Assembly (NCBI GenBank): GCA_963082975.1
Contig: OY720350.1
Coordinates: 36,996,660-37,060,659, forward strand
From: Labia minor
Lineage: Eukaryota > Arthropoda > Insecta > Dermaptera > Spongiphoridae
DNA: 64,000 nt
Reading direction: 5' to 3'
The position numbers and the translations under genes are program-made. Below, piece by piece: positions 18,887 to 30,800 of this stretch. Under the pieces are notes generated by a model. It saw only the letters and a program-made list of their open reading frames with translations. It made no database searches and was not told where the DNA came from. Each line of letters begins with the position of its first letter. Positions within the stretch are counted from its first letter, which is position 1.

Positions 18887-19745
18887 AAATAATACTTTAT
18901 ATAAAAAAAAAACTTTTTTAAAAAACCACGTTTTTAACGCACTAAAAAGAAGAAAATAATTTTTCTGAAACCCCATAGGTACTGACATTACAAACAAGAG
19001 ATATGATTTGAAGAAAATTTTCTATAACGTAAAACGTGGGGCGCAACTATGGCTAAAATATTCTGTATCGTATAAAAATTTATAAATAAATGTTATTAGG
19101 TACAAATTAATAGGATAAATGAATTCATATTTTAATTAGCTTCAAAAAGTAAAGCTTATAACTTATCGAAATTTTTAAAAGAGGTAAATTTAATTTATGA
19201 AAAGATTACCTTTAGATTACTAATAATATTCACTTTTAAAAAATTCTGATAAAAAATGACATCCTAACAATATTCTGGTAAATAATATAAGAAATTTAAC
19301 TTGAAGAAATCTAAAACTAAATTTTGCTACTGCAAAACTTCTAGCAAATATTTAATATTTATGTTAATAAAATTTCTAAAGTGTAAATTGAAGATGTTTA
19401 TTTAATATTAAGGAATTAATTTTCCAAAAAAAATTTACATTAATAAAAGTATTCTGTTGGATTACTAATAATATTCCCTTTTACAAAAAGTCTGGTAAAA
19501 AATATAAAACTTAAAATATAAATCCATGGATATTGAAATAAATTAATCAAAGAAATTATATTGCATTTAAAAAATTTATTATTATTTGCGCCCCACGTTT
19601 TACGTTATAGAAAATTTTCTTCAAATCATATCTCTTGTTTGTAATGTCAGTACCTATGGGGTTTCAGAAAAATTATTTTCTTCTTTTTAGTGCGTTAAAA
19701 ACGTGGTTTTTTAAAAAAGTTTTTTTTTTATATAAAGTATTATTT
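18887..19745. mobile_element. Foldback element with identical 160-bp arms
   Basis: 18887-19046 and 19586-19745 are inverted copies that look identical base for base, starting AAATAATACTTTATATAAA and ending ACGTGGGGCGCAA at the inner side. The 539-base spacer is AT-rich with no ORF. Long perfect TIRs around a non-coding core fit a recent MITE or foldback element, but no target duplication is clear. Confidence 0.65.
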
Positions 19746-20103
19746 TCTACTTTTTAGTCTTCATATATTGCAATCGATTTCACTTGACCTATACTACTTT
19801 TAAGTTTTTTGATTGACTTTAATAGTCATGAAATACTATTATCCTGAAAGTAATAAATTTAAATTGAATTATAAAGAGAAATTTTTAAATTTGTCATATT
19901 TTAATTCTTTATTGCCTAAAACTCATCATAAATTTAAATTTTGTTTTCTAAATTACAGTACAAAACATTAATATACCTTCTTTCAAATTTATTTACATTT
20001 TAAATATTATACATATTATATTATTCTTTTAACGGGTTTTTAACGGTTTTTTTCAAATTTAAATATTTACACTTTTTGTTTTGATTTTCCCATACAAAAT
20101 TAT

Positions 20104-20311
20104 ATTCATTAATTATGCTCTAATTAAACACTTGCAAGCTACGAATTATTATTGTATTATTGTATTGTCATCCAGAATACATTACTCTGAAAAGTTTCAG
20201 AGCGATTGGATGACTGGAAGTGGTCGAAATTTCGATTGCAAGATTTGACCCGAACAGATAAATAAACAAACAAACAAACAAGAAAGCAAGCTAAGAAAAA
20301 CGTGGTAAAAT
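20104..20311. repeat. Family I dispersed repeat, copy 1
   Basis: Reads CACTTGCAAGCTACGAAT, GTCATCCAGAATACAT, TTTCAGAGCGATTGGATGAC and ends AAGCAAGCTAAGAAAAACG, with an AAAC microsatellite. A direct second copy is at 21427-21617. No ORF. Class unknown. Confidence 0.6.
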
Positions 20312-21426
20312 ACACTCAGTTAGCAAGAGTGCTAATGATGACTTGGTGAGATGCAGAGAGCAAATGATAGCTGAAGGAAATTGAGGGTGGCGTTTAAGTC
20401 GAAAAAAGGTGTGTCGAAACAGGCAACCAATCAGAAGACCCGTTAAGTAAAAATAAGAAGAGGGGAGTTTGAACCTTTTTTCTACCTCCCTATTATATTT
20501 TTTCAATATTTTGATTTTATTAATTTTTTATCTCTCTTTGTAAAGACGAAATTATAACTTTAAAATGATTTTAAATGTAATCAATCAAAAGTCAGAAATT
20601 ATAATTTAAAAAAATCAAAATTCTTCATAAAAAAAAAATGGCTTTTTATTTTTTCTAATACATTTACCGTGTATATAATATATAGAGATTCTTTATTTCA
20701 TTAGATTGAATATTATTTATTAGTAATTCATTTAATAAATATCTAATCGTTATTTGAAATTTATTTAATTATTATTTTAGAATTTATGATGCTTAATCCA
20801 AATTTAATTCGCAGCATGGAACATACGATCAGGACTGTCATTTAGTTGGAGGGGAGCGACCTGAACATTTTTTCAAACTTCTTATTTAAACGGATTTTAA
20901 TATTTTGATTATTATTATTAATTAATGTATTATATTTGCATCCCGTCTCGTTTTTGTATTAGATATTGTATCAATATTTTTTATATTTAAAATATTTTAA
21001 AATTTTTTAATTAATTTCGAAAGAAAATTAAAAATATATTTATACAATTTTTGCTAGTATAATAAAATAAGATCTAATGAAATATATTTATTTTTATCGT
21101 CAATTCACAATGTGTCATTTATTATATTATTAATTTGTGAAATGATTACAAATTTTATGTAAAATCCATTCTCTATTCGTTTAGATCAAAAATAATATAT
21201 TTAATATTTAATATATTGAATATATTTAATACATACTAGAATCAACTCTTGAATATTTTTTTAAACAAGCGGACTATGGACATCTGTATTATTTATTTTT
21301 AATGTTTTGACAAAGTCCCTTTTGTTGTTTTCTTCTTTTGTATTATGTATTGAGAAAGGTAAGTTTTGGAAAGGGCCTTTTGTTGTATTATTATTGTTTC
21401 TCCTTTTTAAGTTAACAAAATACAAA

Positions 21427-21617
21427 TATTCATTAATTATGCTCTAATTAAACACTTGCAAGCTACGAATGTGTTATTTTATTGTATTGTCATCCAGAAT
21501 ACATAACTCTGAAAAGTTTCAGAGCGATTGGATGACTGGAAGTGGTCGAAATTTCGATTGCAAGATTTGACGCGAACAGATAAACAAGAAAGCAAGCTAA
21601 GAAAAACGTGGTAAAAT
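21427..21617. repeat. Family I dispersed repeat, copy 2
   Basis: Direct copy of 20104-20311, 1.3 kb downstream, lacking most of the AAAC microsatellite. The sequence between the copies (20312-21426) is AT-rich and I see no gene in it. Confidence 0.6.
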
Positions 21618-21989
21618 GGATTATTAAGTTATATTAAAGAGCAAAAACCTTGGTTTATTAACACATTTAAAATTTATTAAGGCTGAATAATCCTCCTTTG
21701 AAATTTCTACGATTAAATTCCTGAACTAGTTTATTTTATGAAAAGGTTTTTTTCCACCTTTCATTTACTTCAAACAGGTGAGATATAAATTATTAAGGAC
21801 AGATTTGAATACCTAGCCGTAATTAAAATTAAATTAAAATTTTGAAGAACATGTTAAAGAATATACACAGAAACTCTCACTTGGAATAATTAAATGAGAT
21901 CAAATTTTAATAGTTAGCGTCACAAAAGATGACAAAATTAATTAATAAGCCAATAATAATAATAATTTAATTGATGCATATTCATTTTT

Positions 21990-22586
21990 ACTATCTCGTA
22001 AGAGATAGTATTGCGATCACGAAAATTTTCGATGTTGAGATTTTGATGTTTTTATACGTTTTGAAGGTTCCTGAATCATTTTCACTAAGGTTGAGAAAAA
22101 TGTCTGTGTGTGTATGTGTGTGTGTATGTATGTAGACAAGATTACGCAAAAACGGTTTGATCTAGAATGATGAAATTTGGTACATGGAGATTATTCAAAA
22201 TTCATAGTGTTCTATCAACTTTTGAGAAATGTAGCTCAACCGAAAGTGGGTCATTACCTACAACGTTTTGATTTTTTTTCCTCTAAAGTGACCGTAATAA
22301 TAAAGATATATGTTTGATAATTTTTCACATGATTAATAATTGTATAAAACTGCTATATATAGAATTTCAGCTTGATTGACTCGCTGAAAGTACCAGAATT
22401 AATTTTTTAACACTGCAAATCTCACGCTCCAACACGTGCCATGGTGCCATCAATAAAAAGCCAAACATGCGCTGGTTTAATATTTATTATTTATAATTTA
22501 TAATTAATTAAATTTAATTTAAATATAATATATTATGTTATTTAATCCAATTCAAATTGCGAGATAGTTGAATGGAGACACTCGAG
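21990..22586 (-). mobile_element. Family B, HINE-like repeat (minus)
   Basis: Full-length, minus orientation. The 3' hairpin ACTATCTCGTAAGAGATAGT is at the left, then a TG microsatellite and ACGGTTTGATCTAGAATGAT; the 5' side ends GAGATAGTTGAATGGAGACA. The 5' subterminal motif and the 3' hairpin share ACTATCTC. Confidence 0.7.
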
Positions 22587-23368
22587 CTTATTTAGTTTAT
22601 ATAAAGATTGAACAATTGTTATCTTTAATAAACATTTACATTGATATGTTAAAAATAGCTTATGTCCTTAAAAGTTTAAATGGATCTAATTTACTTTTTA
22701 ATAAGAAGTCAAAATATATAAAATCAAACGGAATGAAAATGAATACTAATTATGAGAAAATACATATACTTACATAGATGCATTTTTGTGAATATTACAA
22801 ATTTGAAAGAAAATGTTTACTTCAATTTGCTTTGTTAATTGAGGAATTAAAGATTTCTTTTACTAAGATTCTTTCTAATATTTTGTTCTGTATCTATTCT
22901 GTCAGAAATTGTGCACAATTTTAAAATAAGAACTGGGTCACTTAATGAGCATACCGCATATTGTATTCACATTCTACTTATTGGACTTCTGGAAATTTCT
23001 GAAACAATGTAGTTTACCGAATCACAAACAACAGACTTCAGAACTAATATTTCAATCAAGAAACCGAAGTAGCAAAGAAGGATGAAGGAAAGCAAGAATC
23101 GTATACATAGATTGAAAATAGACTACCTTCTAGTTTCAAGATAAAAGAAATTGACTTCGGTAGTCACTGAAATTGCTAATGCTCTTTATTATTTTCTACC
23201 AAGTTTTTATTTATCTATAAAAATGCTGATAATACTAATAATAGTTGTGAATAACCATTATATCAGAGTTATTAATAAAAAAATACGAGAATCTTTAAAT
23301 AAAGAGATGTTTTTTTTAAATTAAATAAATAAGTGATCACATTTGTTTATTACCAATATAAAAACATA
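22587..23368. other. Non-coding AT-rich stretch
   Basis: No gene or known repeat recognised. A 69-codon open frame at 22568-22777 overlaps the family-B end and shows no family likeness. Confidence 0.35.
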
Positions 23369-23987
23369 CTAGCTGGTCCGAGCGCCTTCCAGGCGCTCTT
23401 CACACCTAGACGGGGGCTCCGCCCCCTGAACCCCCGAGTAATACATAGTATTTGGTTGAAAGTCTGTATGTAAAAGGTTTTCATCCATTTTGTTTCAATC
23501 AGTATAAGTAGATAAGACATGTATTTGTTTTCTTGTAAAATATATTTTAATTTAATCAGTAAATTAATTATATATTATTATTGTATTTGTTATATTTATC
23601 TAACTCTGTCTCTACAGTTTTCGAAAGTTCTTAGCCGCAGCATCTACAATTCTCTAAGCGTCCCTATCATGAAAAAACAACCAAATCCTACCCTGTTCCA
23701 TCTCTCCCATGTCCCTTCCTTCATTGTCCACCCACCTTGGTCCTTGGTCTTCCACCGGATGTTTCCCAATAGGTTTCTCCCAATTTCTAGTTTCTCCAAT
23801 TCTAACCACGTCCCCTTCCCATCCCAGCCTTCTCGATTTTATAACCTTAACTAATCTGGACATTATTTCTCGTTATGCCATCTCCGCCATCCCCCTGTGA
23901 CCTCATCTTCTTTTGGCCTATAAATGCTGCGAACAATATTAATCTCAAAAATACTCTAAATCTACTCTCGTCTCCCAGAGTCATCGA

Positions 23988-24810
23988 TAGGGTGACCAAA
24001 CGTCCCGTCTTTAGGTGCTCTGTCCCAAAAATGTCTTCGGGACACCCTACTGTCCCGTTTTTCCAATATTTAGGACATTTCGTAATTTTTTTTTCAAAAT
24101 TTTTTCAATTTAGTTCTAAAATAAGTTGGCCTGTTGCCAGGTCCGAACCGACCGACGGTTTGAAATAAATTAATTTCCAGCTACAGAAACAATTTCAAAT
24201 AATTTTAATATATCTATTAATGTAATAAAAAACAGATATAGATACATAAATAATAAATATAAACATTTTTAATTTTATTTTATTTATAATATATATGCAA
24301 GACCAGGATGTGACGTCATGAATGGCTGGATGACGTCATATAATTTTAAATCAAGAAAAAACTAATAAATATGATTTTCCCGAGGATAAAACCAATACAA
24401 AGTGCATGATTCGTGGTGATATATAAAAAAATCTCCTCGTGTGAAATTTGCTGTGAAAATAACCCTTCCCTTCCTATCGTCGATCGCTAATACTACCACT
24501 TCCGGTTTCCGGATTTGCACCAAAACTTGATCAATTCATCCCACTGATGCATTAAGTAAATATACCAAATTTCATCAAAATCGGTTGAGCCGTTCAGGCT
24601 GTACACATCTATACGGACAGACGGACGGACGGACAGACATCATGCTAAAAATACTTTTTTCTGTTAAGAAAATGCATGATTCGTGGAGATATGTAAAAAT
24701 CTCCACATGTGAAATTTGGTGTGAAAACAATACCTCCCTTACAATCGTCGGTCGGTAAAAAAGGTATACCGTTTGTCCCGGTTTGGTGTTTTCGAAATAT
24801 GGTCACCCTA
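23988..24810. mobile_element. hAT-type MITE (TAGGGTGACCA) split by a family-A element
   Basis: Ends are TAGGGTGACCA and TGGTCACCCTA, flanked by GTCATCGA and GTCATCAA (8 bp, one mismatch). Without the inserted family-A copy it is 183 bases, exactly the length of the uninterrupted copy at 47681-47863. The 8-bp target duplication points to hAT. No ORF. Confidence 0.8.
24121..24760 (-). mobile_element. Family A, copy 4, nested in the hAT MITE
   Basis: Full family-A element in minus orientation inserted in an A/T run of the MITE. The matching MITE in H2 shows the uninterrupted site (near 47728-47740), where TTCTAAAAAAAGGTATACC reads straight through on the reverse strand. No obvious target duplication beyond the homopolymer. 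Confidence 0.8.
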
Positions 24811-25447
24811 GTCATCAATCAACATGAAAAATAATTGTTTAATATATTTTAATTTTGATCCTCTTTGATGAGATAAGCCCCTATACTGCATAATAACAGG
24901 CGTTACTCAATTACAACGTCGATTTAAATTCTTCTCGAATATTATTATCCTTCGTGATTAGAGATCTTAAGTATTTAAATATTTATACTTTTTCAAATTC
25001 TACATTTTGTATGTTAATTGTATGTAAGTCGTATCCGTAGCATAATTCTTGAATTACATTTCGGTTGATTTTTCCCCAATTTCTCTAATCACATGTCTCC
25101 TCTTCCAGTCTGATTTATTTACCTGGCTAGAACACTCCATTTTTTAAAATTTTAAATAGAGGGAGAGAGAGAGGTTCTAATTATATATATATATATATAT
25201 CTGTTTCTATGACAGCAAAAAAGTAAACAAATTACATACATACAAACACTCTCCTTTATATATATTTCTGGAAAATGGAACACCCGCAGCTCAGCTCAGG
25301 AGTTACCTAAGATTCTAATTTCTTTTTTATTTTTCATCTCATTTGAGGTACCCTTCACCTCAGAAAAATTTGGTTACTTTACTCCTTGTATTTTAGGCTC
25401 TTGAGTTTTTTCCGTACAGACGGACACTGTCGTATTAAATATATAGA

Positions 25448-27190
25448 TATAACTACTATATGCAAAAATTTATAACAAATAAATACATTATTAGCTAATA
25501 TATTAATTTTTGTTACTTTGATCTCAATTGTTAGTTTGATTTTGTAATGTTTGCATTGGAACACGCAGTCATTTGACATTTTCTCTCTGATGTGGAGTGT
25601 GAATTGGTTATATGGTTAGTTAGTTGTCCTGAATAATATTCCAACACATGAATATTCTAATATATAACGAGGAACCATTTTTTACTAACGACAAAACCAA
25701 CAGAAAGGTTCAGGGCAGATGATTTATCACAAAAACTCCCCAAAAAATATTCATACCACGTACGCTAATTAAAAGTTGCTGAATTTAAATGCAAGTGAAT
25801 GGAACAACGAACAACGCGGTAGGTGGAAGGAATTTAAATATCAAAAATTTGTTAATTTTTCAATAAGATGTCTCGCTTTAAGTTTTACTAGAAATTAATT
25901 TTTTTCTATTAATATGTTAGCGTTTTCAAAATATACTTTAATTTTAGATTATTTTGAAAATTGACTTTTTAAAACAGTTTTTAAAAAATAAAATTACAAA
26001 CTTAGTCGACAAAGAAATTGAAAAATATTTTTTTTTTCAATATTGTAATTAAATTTAACCAATTTTACTAATTATATATAAATAAACATAAAATGTATTT
26101 TATATATTTAAAAATATATTCGCAAAAAACTAATAATTAATTTTCTTATGAATTTATTTATTTATATAAAACAGTTTTATTTTTAATAAATTGCAAGTAT
26201 TGAATTAAAACTACATTCTTCAAGACCTTTATAAATTTAATTTTATTATTAAATTCATTTATTAATTTGTCAGTTTGTTTACGTTGGTTTTCCCATTGGT
26301 TTAGCATCATTTATCTGTTAAAATAATACTTTAAAATCCCACAGTTCAAATTATTATTTTTATTTTATTTTTTTTTTTTTATTTAAATATTTTATTAAAT
26401 TTATTATTAATAAATTGAATAATAAAATAAGCAAAATCTGTTTTTAAACATTTAAATATTCTAAGTTTAAATTGGGTGGCTGGTATTGCTGGTTGCATAC
26501 ATGCCAGGGGCTCCTTGCTAAGTAAACGTTCAGTCAGTCGGTGTCGTTGTGTGAGTGCGCTTGGCGTAGCACATCGGGCGGGCGACGCTCTGTCTACAGC
26601 GAAAGTCCAAGTGAATTTTGCATTAAAATTATCATAATTCACTAATACTAGGTAACCAATTAATGCCAATCTTTCCACTTACACACATAGATCATTGTAA
26701 AATTGTTTGAAATGATTTACTGATTTTTTTATTAGCACTTATCACTTAGAGAAGGGGTAACGTCCCATTCATCCCCTTAAGCGTTAATATTTAATTGAAT
26801 ATATTTCTATATCTTGTAACAATCCTGAATAAAAGTGTTATAATTTTAAATATTAAATTTTATATCAATAAAATAAAATGATTATCAAAAAGATATTATC
26901 ATCTTCTTCAATGAATATGTTTTAATATTTAGACTATTTTTATATTAAATTTTATTAATAATTGATTTTATATATAAATATATATTTAATATAATATTCA
27001 TAATTATAATTTATCAAAAACCTTGTTTACTTTAATATATCCACATTCTTTAAAATATTAATATAATATATATTAAATTTACATAGGATTGATTATTTGT
27101 ATTAAAATTTGGAAAAATAAATTTCTTCTTGAATATTTTTGAATAATTTTTTTTATAAATTTAAAAATAAAGAAATTTGTGAATGGGTTT
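25448..27190. other. Non-coding AT-rich stretch with GC-rich patch at 26470-26620
   Basis: Only the 150-base patch around 26550 stands out: GC-rich, with TCAGTCAGTCGGTGTCGTTG. It reads open on the minus strand (26678-26379) but ends in low-complexity sequence and resembles no family. No gene called. Confidence 0.35.
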
Positions 27191-27199
27191 CCAACTATA

Positions 27200-27388
27200 T
27201 TAAATTAATTCTACAGGTAAATATATCTCACCTAATGCCTGTGATTTATTCTTTTTAAATATCTCCATCGCTTCTTCAAAATTGATTTCTGTTGAGGCCA
27301 CCGATATGGTTTCTGTTCTATTATTTACATTCGAATTTAATATTTTTTCCAAATAATCCCTCCATCTATTCTTAACAGAATATATCAT
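27200..27388 (-). pseudogene. Reverse-transcriptase fragment (LINE)
   Basis: The minus-strand peptide KNRWRDYLEKILNSNVNN, then FEEAMEIFKKNKSQALGE, matches the segment just before the RT fingers of LINEs (WxxYxxxLL ... IKKLKNGKAPG). Sixty codons only. It abuts but is not part of the long LINE at 27544. An older relic. Confidence 0.55.
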
Positions 27389-27529
27389 TTAATATTTTTT
27401 TTTTTCGTTATGTGGATTAAATTTGAACATATTTATTTAAAATTTTTTGAAAATAATTTTAAGATGGAAAATAAATTGAAAATATTTCTTTAAAATATAT
27501 TAAATATATATTTAGAATATTAGATTCTT

Positions 27530-27543
27530 ATATGTATACTCCT
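27530..27543 (+). repeat. Left target-site duplication of the LINE
   Basis: ATATGTATACTCCT, identical to 31356-31369. The ATG that appears to open the upstream ORF lies in this host-derived repeat and is therefore not a LINE start codon. Confidence 0.85.
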
Positions 27544-27783
27544 GAAGTGAGAGAAATCAGAAAGGAATTGATCCCGAAAATGATTGAAGCAAGGAATATG
27601 GGTAAGTTTGCCATCATCAAATATGATAAATTAATAATTAAGGAAAACTTAAAAATAGGAAAACATTCTGACGAAAATAAAAGAAAGAGACAATTGATGG
27701 AATCAACTTCAAGTCCAACAGACAGTACCACGGTCAATTCTACAAAAAAAAAAAGAAAAAAAAGAAGAAGGACAAATAACTAG
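27544..27783 (+). CDS. LINE upstream ORF, C-terminal part
   Basis: Open from the truncation point to TAG at 27781. The peptide contains REIRKELIPKMIEARNMGKF and IIKYDKLIIKENL, a motif seen upstream of the endonuclease in several insect LINEs, then a Ser/Thr-rich linker and a Lys/Arg run coded by an A-rich tract (27741-27770). After that tract the sensible peptide (SHYSINSKNNRSKINDYF) continues in the ORF2 frame up to TAG at 27881. So the A-tract is either a frameshift lesion or a slippery site. Confidence 0.6.
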   Translation, partial: EVREIRKELIPKMIEARNMGKFAIIKYDKLIIKENLKIGKHSDENKRKRQLMESTSSPTDSTTVNSTKKKRKKRRRTNN

Positions 27784-27883
27784 TCATTACTCTATTAACA
27801 GTAAGAATAATCGATCTAAGATAAATGATTATTTTGAAAAAAATAATTCAATCAATAAAGAAAAAAATAGTCAGCCCGAATAG

Positions 27884-30800
27884 GAATTAAGAACCAGGCC
27901 AAGTACATCAAACAAAGCAGCAGCAGACCTCTACCACCCAGAAAGTTTGGTCAACGAGGGTGAGTTGGACCATTTCCTCCCGAAATTAAATTCTCCAAAA
28001 ATAAATTCTCCAAAAATAAATATTTCTAAAATAGATATTCCTAAACTTATAATTAACAAGAAAAATTTAAATATAAATAATAATAGATTTTATAACCAAA
28101 CATTAAGCCACTCATTAAAAGATTTAGTTAATAAAAATAAAACACAATATAAAAATAGTTCTAGTTTCAAAACTAAGAAAAAAGAAGATAAACACGATGA
28201 ATTTAAAAATAAGAGGATAAAAGTTAAATTTAAAAATAAGAATTATAGTAATGATAATGATATTAATAATGATGTTAAAATAAAAAAAAATATTACAGAT
28301 AAAATAACAATGATACCTTCACCTAAAATTTTCAATAAAAAAAGTCAAATTAATAAAAATAATAATAAAAGGAAAAACAAAGAAAAATTATTAAAAATTG
28401 GTACACTAAATGTGCGCACTCTAAGGGGCGAGGAAAGAATGATCGAACTTGAAAATGCCTTAGAAGATACAGAATTAGATATATTAGGAATATGTGAGGT
28501 GCGAAGAAACGGGGAAAGGCTGATAGAAAGGAAAAGTGGTTTTGTTTTTTATCATTTTGGTCAGGAGAGTGGCAGAAGGGGTGTTGGTTTCATGGTTAGG
28601 GAAAAAATAAAAAATAATGTCTTAGAATATAAAGGGTATACAGACAGAATAGCACTTATGAAGATATTATGTAAAAATAATCATACGTTAACTTTAATAC
28701 AAATATATGCACCAACTAGTGAAACGGATGAAAATATTTGTGACCAATATTATGATACACTAAACAATGTTATAATAGAAAACTGCCAAAGAAATTATAG
28801 AAATAAAATAATAATTATGGGGGACTGGAACAGTCAAATTGGAAAAAGACTAAAAGAAGAAAATCTAATAATGGGTCCATATGGTTATGGGAAATTAAAT
28901 GAAAGAGGAGAAAAACTTATCAACTTCTGTCTGGAAAATAACTTGAGGATAGTAAATACCTACTATAAACGTAGAGCAGGTAAAAAATGGACTTGGTTGG
29001 CCCCTAACGGTATACACAAGACCGAGATTGATTTTATTCTCACTCCTAATTTGAATATTATTAAAAAATTTGAAATAATTGATAAATTCTCCTTCTCAAC
29101 TGATCACAGACTATTAACGATTAATGTAGATTTAAAAATAATAAATAAAAGACCCCATCCAAAAATGAATAAAAAATATTTCTTAAATTTTAATAAAATT
29201 AATATAGAAAAGCTAAATCAAGTTCAAAAGGAAATAGAATTAATAGATTACTCAGAGATACAGCAAGTGCAAAACCAATACAACTTAATAGAAAAAAATC
29301 TTAAAATTTTACAAAAAGATTCTGTAGAGAAATCAAATCAGGTTTCAAAAATTTCCGAAAACACTAAAAACTTAATTAAAAAAAGAAATTTATTAAAAAA
29401 TATGAGGAATTCATTGAGTAATAAACTAGAACATAACCTTATGTGTAAAATGGTAAAATATAATATTAAAAATGATTTAAAAATATACAATGATAACTTA
29501 ATAAAATCTATAATAGAACCACACACATCTATTAAAAAATTAAAAAAAGAAATATCAGCTGGAAAAACACTTATTACATCATTAAAAAATAAAAGTGAGG
29601 TTTTAGAAAATAATAGGATACACATACTAGAAATTGCTACTGAATTTTATAAAGAATTATACGACAAAAAAGAAAATTATAAAGAATATAAAATAACGAA
29701 TGATCTCCAGGAAGATATTCCAGATTTCTTAGAAAGCGAATTAGAAGGGATAATAAGAAAATTAAAACCCGAAAAAACACCAGGTATTGACACTATAAAA
29801 AACGAAATAATTAAAAACTCAATAAATCTAATTATAAAACCTTTAACATTGGTATTCAATAACATTTTGAAGAGTCAAATCATACCATACCAATGGAAAA
29901 TATCGAATGTAATGATTTTATATAAAAAAGGAGACCCAAAAGATATTAAAAATTACCGACCAATAACAATATCATCAAGTGTTGGAAAAATATTTATGAA
30001 GCTTATTTATAATAGATTAGAAAAGCAAATGGCTTATAACCAATCAACGGAACAAGCAGGATTCAGAAGTGGATTCTCAACTTGTGATCATCTTCATACT
30101 ATAAATCAAATTATAGAAAAATCAAAGGAATATAAGATGGAAATCTTTCTTGCCTTTATAGACTACGAAAAAGCATTCGATTCGATATACCAGGAATCCG
30201 TTTTTGAGGCATTGATATCTCAAGGAGTAAATCCACAATATGTGCAAATTATTCAAGAAATTTATAAAGACTGTAAAGCCCGTATCATTCTAGAAAAGCC
30301 GGGAACGTTCTTCCCAGTTAGAAGAGGAGTTAAACAGGGGGACCCTCTTTCACCTATGCTTTTTAATTGTGCATTGGAAGAAATATTTAAAAGACTAGAT
30401 TGGGAAAATGAAGGACTGAAAATACATGGTTCCTATTTAAATAACTTAAGATTCGCGGATGACGTTGTAATAATAGCAACATCAAGAAATCAAATAACAA
30501 AAATGATAAACCAATTAAATAAAGAAAGTAAAGAAATGGGACTAAGAATTAATGTAAAGAAATCGTTAATTCTTTGCAACGGAGACCAAGAAGAAATAAA
30601 ATTCGATACTAAAATACAGCCCATACCATGCAAAGACGAAACTATATATCTGGGACAATTAACAAGTTTTGAAAACCAAACAACAAAAGAAATCAAAAGA
30701 AGAATTGCTCTAACATGGAAAAAATTTTGGTCCATGAAGTATATTTTAAAAAATAAAGAAATAGATCAGAGATCGAAAATAAAAATTTACAAGAAATGCA

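Larger units (their letters stand above)
23590..25150 (-). pseudogene. Decayed LINE reverse-transcriptase C-terminus inside H1
   Basis: Minus-strand reading gives YLRSLITKDNN-like residues (about 24950) and, after the MITE, VVRIGETRNWEKPIGKHPVE, RWVDNEGRDMGEMEQ and DRDAWR, the tail of the same LINE family as at 61.2-62.2 kb. Several stops and frameshifts. Interrupted by the MITE at 23988-24810. Confidence 0.65.
23369..25447 (-). mobile_element. Helitron H1, non-autonomous, with LINE fragment and nested elements
   Basis: On the minus strand it starts TCTATATATTTAATACG after an A (25448 complement) and ends with the hairpin GAGCGCCTGGAAGGCGCTC, GGACCAG and CTAG before T (23368 complement). A|TC...CTAG|T with a 3' hairpin is the canonical Helitron form. 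It encodes no Rep/helicase. Cargo: a decayed LINE 3' part in the same orientation, a 183-bp hAT-type MITE (23988-24810), and a family-A element inside that MITE. Copy H2 at 47037-48125 shares both ends. Confidence 0.85.

Noticed and set aside
26379..26678. 99-codon minus frame over a GC-rich patch
   Set aside because: Ends in low-complexity AT-rich translation; no motif, no splice context.
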